The notes beneath the pieces were generated by a model that worked only from the letters and a program-made list of their open reading frames with translations, did no database searches and was not told the DNA's origin. DNA of 64,000 nt from Ehretia macrophylla (taxonomy: Eukaryota > Streptophyta > Magnoliopsida > Boraginales > Ehretiaceae). The stretch lies in NCBI GenBank assembly GCA_037974665.1, contig CM075783.1, positions 14,850,762 to 14,914,761 of the forward strand. The letters run 5' to 3'. The position numbers and the translations under genes are program-made. Below, in pieces: positions 59,532 to 64,000 of the stretch. Every line of letters begins with the position of its first letter. The first letter of the stretch is position 1.

Positions 59532-60393
59532 CTCGAACTGACAGACAATTAAATCCTCAATCGTTACACTTAATAATACTTCTCTTAGTTCTCATTTATC
59601 TCTTAGGATGACAACTAACCAAAGACCTCAAAAGAACAATCTCTGTTGACTGCAAGTTGATGATCATAGTTCCAAGACAATCTTCAATTCATAATTCTCT
59701 CCTACCTAATATCATATTGCATATGAAAGAAATCGCAACTCCAAAGTCCTAGCATGACACCACTAATTATCAATCATCCCCTACTACACAAAAGAGCTCT
59801 ACGAACACCCCGAGGGTTTAAAAACTCATTCACGATAACATGAATGATTATTGATCAAGGAAATATCTCAAAAGTGACATTTGTCAGAATATGGCTCTTA
59901 TGAAATTTACAAGGAAATACGAATATGAAAAATCATATTTGAGCCAACAATCAAGTGAACAAGTGGTCAAACAGGTTAGAGAATCAAGAGGTTAATAGTT
60001 TAATAAGGAAGCATGATAACTAAGATAAGAAATGTCTCAGCACCTATCAGTTAAATAAGTACGAACAAAGGATGATGACGAGTCAAAATAGTGCTGAGTA
60101 TGTTGAACAAAAATTCTGAACAAGTAGATATTTCAATTCTCGATGATTGTTCAAGGAACCAACAAGTAAGTTGTACTTGAGGCGAAATGAAATTATAAAA
60201 TAAGAGATGATTAATTCAATAGAAAACATGAGTGGCAAAAGTATCTCAGCACGCAATACTAAAGAAGTACGAATAAGAAATGATAACAATAGGACAGTGC
60301 CGAGTACTTTGAGTGAGCAATTACAAGCAAAGTAATAGCTCATAATTTAATAATAAAATAATAGGATTAACAAAGATCAACAAGAATGACAAT

Positions 60394-62711
60394 TGTGAAA
60401 CCCCACTTTCTTGCTTATCTCGTTTTACGTGCTTTACCTCGTTTTTTGTGCATATGACCTGTTTATGTGCTATAGGACCTAGAAAGTTATAATTTTGATT
60501 TCAATACTCCTAATACGTGCTAAATGTGCATTCATGAAATTTTCATCAAAAACGGAGTCAGAAATTTTATCGTCGATTTTCAGTGAATAGTGTTTTCGAA
60601 ACACGTCCGCTATAATTTTGAAACTGGTCTTTTTAACCCTTCTAGACCTAGTCCACGGACTTTAATAGACCTGTGTTTGATGAAAACGGTTTTAAAATCG
60701 GCTTAAGAATTTATTAGGGTTTTTACACCGACTTTTGCGAAAATCGAGTTTTAAGCCGACTCGGGTGAAATTGTTGAATTGTAAAACTTCTTGTCACCTA
60801 CAAATAATCCACTTGAGATATCTTGGGGGTTGCATATTTATTTTTAACTTGGTGAGCACTAAAATGCAATTAAAGTCATTAAAAACACAAAAATACCTAT
60901 TAAAATAACTTTGACTTTAATTAAATAATTGACCATTTAAGCTAATGTCCTCAACACACACTCACACAACACAAAAACACCATCACACACACACACATTG
61001 CCGTGAGGTTGAGGAGAGAAAAAGAGAAGAGAAAACTCAAGCTTTCAATCCAATTTTTCAAAGAAAAACCTAGTTTTTGTCCGTGAAACTTCGCACCGAC
61101 TTGGATTCTGCTTGTTGGGCACGCATTGCACGCATTCCTAGGCTTATATCGCATCTAAGGTGAGAGAAAAATTCTAGATCTCAAAATGTCATTTTTGTGT
61201 TTTTGCGTATAAATGAAGATTGAACCGTTAGAATTGAAATCTGATGATAGATTATTGCTCCTTGCATGCTAGGGATCATTATATACTAATACTACGAGTT
61301 TCTGTCGGATATAGCATAATTTTTATTTTCTGGGTATTTAATTTTGATTTAAATGTTCAAAGTTGATTTAATTGAGTTGCGTTGCTCGAAATCGATTGCC
61401 GTCGATTTCTAAATACTTGATAATTACATGTTAGTGCTGTTGTAATGCTGAATTTTCGATTACATTGTTTGTGTGAAAATCCGGAAAATCCAGCCATGAC
61501 GTCATAGGGTTTTAGGGTTATCGGGCATGTTTTGGAGGTGTTATGGTGGATTTCCGAGAGGGCTAATGTAGTAGGTTGAATGGGTGAGTGATAGGAACTG
61601 ATTTGGCAATGTTTGGATTAGTAGATTGTAAGTTATGAATTTTAGAAGTTTAGGTTGTCATTCTTTAATTTCTTGAACGATGCCTTAGATGGTTGGGTAG
61701 TGTTCGAGTGATGAATGGTGAGTCGTTGTTGAGTAATTTAGGGTTTAATTATGTATATTATGCATGTCCGGTTAGATGGCCTACTTTGTCATCTAACTAC
61801 GTTGTTTGTTGTTTAATTTAATATTGATGTTATATTGATGTTATTGATTGATTATTATTGAATGCGGGAATCGGGCACTCTTGTTGCTGATCTCCCAATT
61901 GATTGATTGATTTATGCTTGCATGATAATTGATGAATATGGAGTCTTGGTATGTGTGTGCCACCTCTCGGGCAGCGTCGGGCTGTCGGTTGATAACGGCA
62001 TGACTGCCATAGGCTACCCCCAGCTCGCATGACGGAGATGTCATGGAGGGAAGGGGCTAGTGAGGTACCTCGGGTGCGTGAGTAATGGGGAGTTATAAGA
62101 AGAACGGTTGAGATCGTGATGGCGTTTGGAGCTACACCAAATAGAGTATCCTTATTGATTGGTTATATAGTTATGTGATGATAGCATTATTTGTGTTATT
62201 ATTGTTGTTGTGTGTTTACTTGCTCAAAGGACTAAATCCAAGGAGCGTAGTGAATACTGTCGAGATCTATCGGATCCTCACTGGGCTTATGTATATAAGC
62301 TCACTCTCTATTAATGCATGTTTCAGGTGTACTTTCACAAGATTACGGGTACGTGCCTCCTGAAGAGGAGAATGTGGAAAACGTGCCTTTCGTGGATGAG
62401 TCATATGTCCCTGAGTCTTATCCATGATTCTATGTTGTTAAATGTCATGTATATTAGTTTAATAGACTTTTATATGCTTTACGGTTCTTAGTGTAATAGT
62501 TGTTGAAAAGATGATGATCCAAACGATGTTAATTTAGTGGCTTTCTTTTGTCTATGTTTAAATCGTAGTTGTGTCTCAACTTACTTTTGAAATGTATGAT
62601 AAAGTTGAGGTATTGTATGTCATGTTGGAACGGAGGCGTATAACGAGGATGTTTTATTGTATAATATGGTTGTGTTGTATGTTGTTGTTTGTATTGAGGA
62701 ATTACTGGATG
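60394..62711 (+). mobile_element. LTR M (Ty3/gypsy, A type), cut by LTR N
   Basis: It starts TGTGAAACCCC inside the interior of element D and is colinear with A-type LTRs. It stops at 62711, in the last part of the LTR, where N is inserted in opposite orientation. Whether it is a solo LTR or the 5' LTR of an element cannot be seen. Confidence 0.88.
62314..62427 (+). CDS. LTR micro-ORF, copy in LTR M (38 codons including stop)
   Basis: ATG-started frame after the TATATAAG box, with GVLSQDYGYVP, ENVENVPFVDES and YVPESYP before TGA. Relative to element A the start region differs in sequence, but the downstream frame is the same. Confidence 0.38.
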   Translation: MHVSGVLSQDYGYVPPEEENVENVPFVDESYVPESYP

Positions 62712-64000
62712 TGTCACGCCCCAACTCGACCCCACCTACGATCAGTCAGGACGCAACGGAATTTCGGCGGTATAACGACAGTAAACAGATTTCCGAGGTT
62801 CTAAACCAACCTCATTAAACATCATACATCCCGTAATTCCTCAATACAACAACAACATACAACACAACCATATTATACAATAAAACATCTTCGTTATACG
62901 CCTCCGTTCCAACATGACATACAATACCTCAACTTTATCATAAATTTCAAAAGTAAGTTGAGACACAACTACAATTTAACCATAGACAAAAGGAAACCGC
63001 TAAGTTAACATCATTTGGTTCATCATCTTTTCAATATCTATTACATTAAGAACCGTAAAGCATATAAAGTCTATTAAACTAATATACAAGACATTTAACA
63101 ACATAAAGTCATGGATAAGACTCGGGAACATATGACTCATCCACAAAAGGCACATTTTCCACATTCTCCTCTTCAGGAGGCACGTACCCGTAATCTTGTG
63201 AAAGTACACCTGAAACATGCATTAATAGAGAGTGAGCTTATATACATAAGCCCAGTGAGGATCCGATAGATCTCGACAGTATTCACTACGCTCCTTGGAT
63301 TTAGTCCTTTGAGCAAGTAAACACACAACAACAATAATAACATAAATAAAGCTATCATCACATAACTATATGACCATTCAATAAGGATACTCTATTTGGT
63401 GTAGCTCCAAATGCCATCACGATCTCAACCGTTCTTCTTATAACTCCCCATTACTCACGCACCCGAGGTACCTCACTATCCCCTTCCCTCCATGACATCT
63501 CCGTCATGCGAGCTGGGGGTAGCCTATGGCAGTCATGCCGGTTTCAACCCGACAGCCCGACGCTGCCCGAGAGGTGGCACACACATACCAAGGCTCCATA
63601 TTCATCAATCATCATGCAAGCATAAATCGATCAATCAATTGGGAGATCAGCAACAAGAGTGCCCGATTCCCGCATTCAATAATAATCAATCAATAACATC
63701 AATATAACATCAATATTAAATTAAACATCAAACAACGTAGTTAGATGACAAAGTAGGCCATCTAACCGGACATGCATAATATTCATAATTAAACTCTAAA
63801 TTACTCAACAACAACTCACCATTCATCACTCGAACACTACCCAACCATCTAAGGCATCGTTCAAGAAATTAAAGAATGACAACCTAACTTCTAAAATTCA
63901 TAACTTACAATCTACTAATCCAAACATTGCCAAATCAGTTCCTATCACTCACCCATTCAACCTACTACATTAGCCCTCTCGGAAATCCACCATAACACCT
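62712..64000 (-). mobile_element. LTR N (Ty3/gypsy, A type), runs off the window
   Basis: It starts at TGTCACGCCCC and is colinear with the element A LTRs up to the window end (about 1.29 of 2.35 kb). It is inserted into LTR M in opposite orientation. The left flank is GGATG; the right end is outside. Confidence 0.9.
63109..63222 (-). CDS. LTR micro-ORF, copy in LTR N (38 codons including stop)
   Basis: Same frame and length as the copy in LTR M: ATG just downstream of the TATATAAG box, ending ...ESYP before TGA. M and N share the same start region, so they form one sub-lineage. Confidence 0.38.
   Translation of the reverse strand: MHVSGVLSQDYGYVPPEEENVENVPFVDESYVPESYP

Larger units (their letters stand above)
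56987..60393 (-). mobile_element. Element D: B-type noncoding element, 3' half, interrupted by LTR M
   Basis: The 3' LTR is 56987-59495 and the polypurine tract 59496-59508. The interior runs right to 60393, where LTR M starts. The interior (59496-60393) matches the last roughly 0.9 kb of the element B interior in reverse. The remaining interior and the 5' LTR lie beyond the window if they still exist. The left flank GGATG is the probable target duplication, but its partner is not visible. Confidence 0.8.

Noticed and set aside
62707-62711. GGATG before both D (56982-56986) and N (62707-62711), as if one element had been flanked by a duplication spanning the two
   Set aside because: Both are left ends of minus-oriented LTRs. 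At 62707 the same bases belong to the native sequence of LTR M, so the match is best taken as chance.

Overview
The window is repeat-rich plant DNA with no host gene that I can support. It is AT-rich. Almost every base belongs to LTR retrotransposons, mostly Ty3/gypsy chromoviruses of Tekay/Del type with long (about 2.3-2.6 kb) LTRs, plus Ty1/copia remnants. The iMet-type primer sites, the chromodomain tail and the nesting all fit pericentromeric or other heterochromatin of a flowering plant, probably a eudicot. The species cannot be told from the sequence.

Layout, left to right. 1-1341: the end of an unrelated LTR-like sequence with a TATA box and a tandem repeat. 1342-12410: element F, a minus-strand gypsy-type element without visible coding sequence, split by element E (2154-9527), a gag-only (TR-GAG-like) element with both LTRs and a 5-bp target duplication. 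12410-16558: element G, a 5'-truncated copia element with its 3' LTR. 16559-23112: two fused plus-strand gypsy pol remnants (H1, H2), the second split by solo LTR L1 (20454-22729). 23113-51185: element C, an old minus-strand gypsy element that was opened by B (27933-45348), a plus-strand element with no coding sequence. B in turn was opened inside its 5' LTR by A (29819-39520), a very young, nearly whole autonomous element. The leader of C also holds solo LTR I (47069-49597). 51186-53032: the noncoding interior (P) of a further element sharing an LTR with C. 53033-56986: copia LTR fragments with a perfect 104-bp palindrome, microsatellites and solo LTR K (53901-56337). 56987-64000: element D, opened by LTR M, itself opened by LTR N, which runs off the window.

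The parts fit an autonomous/non-autonomous system. A-type elements carry gag, protease, reverse transcriptase, RNase H, integrase and a chromodomain. B, D and P have related LTRs, primer site and polypurine tract, but a shared noncoding interior, so they could have been copied only with proteins supplied in trans. E keeps gag alone. C is a mosaic in which a B-type leader runs into an A-type gag-pol body.

The most unusual signals are: (1) a 33-37 codon micro-ORF next to a TATA box inside the LTRs, whose codons look conserved across diverged LTR subfamilies; (2) a stem-loop beside the polypurine tract that shows a compensatory base change between lineages; (3) a shared noncoding interior family; (4) a strong bias of related elements to nest in opposite orientation; (5) the 104-bp perfect palindrome. 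Ages are by-eye LTR comparisons using the commonly applied 1.3e-8 substitutions per site per year and are rough.
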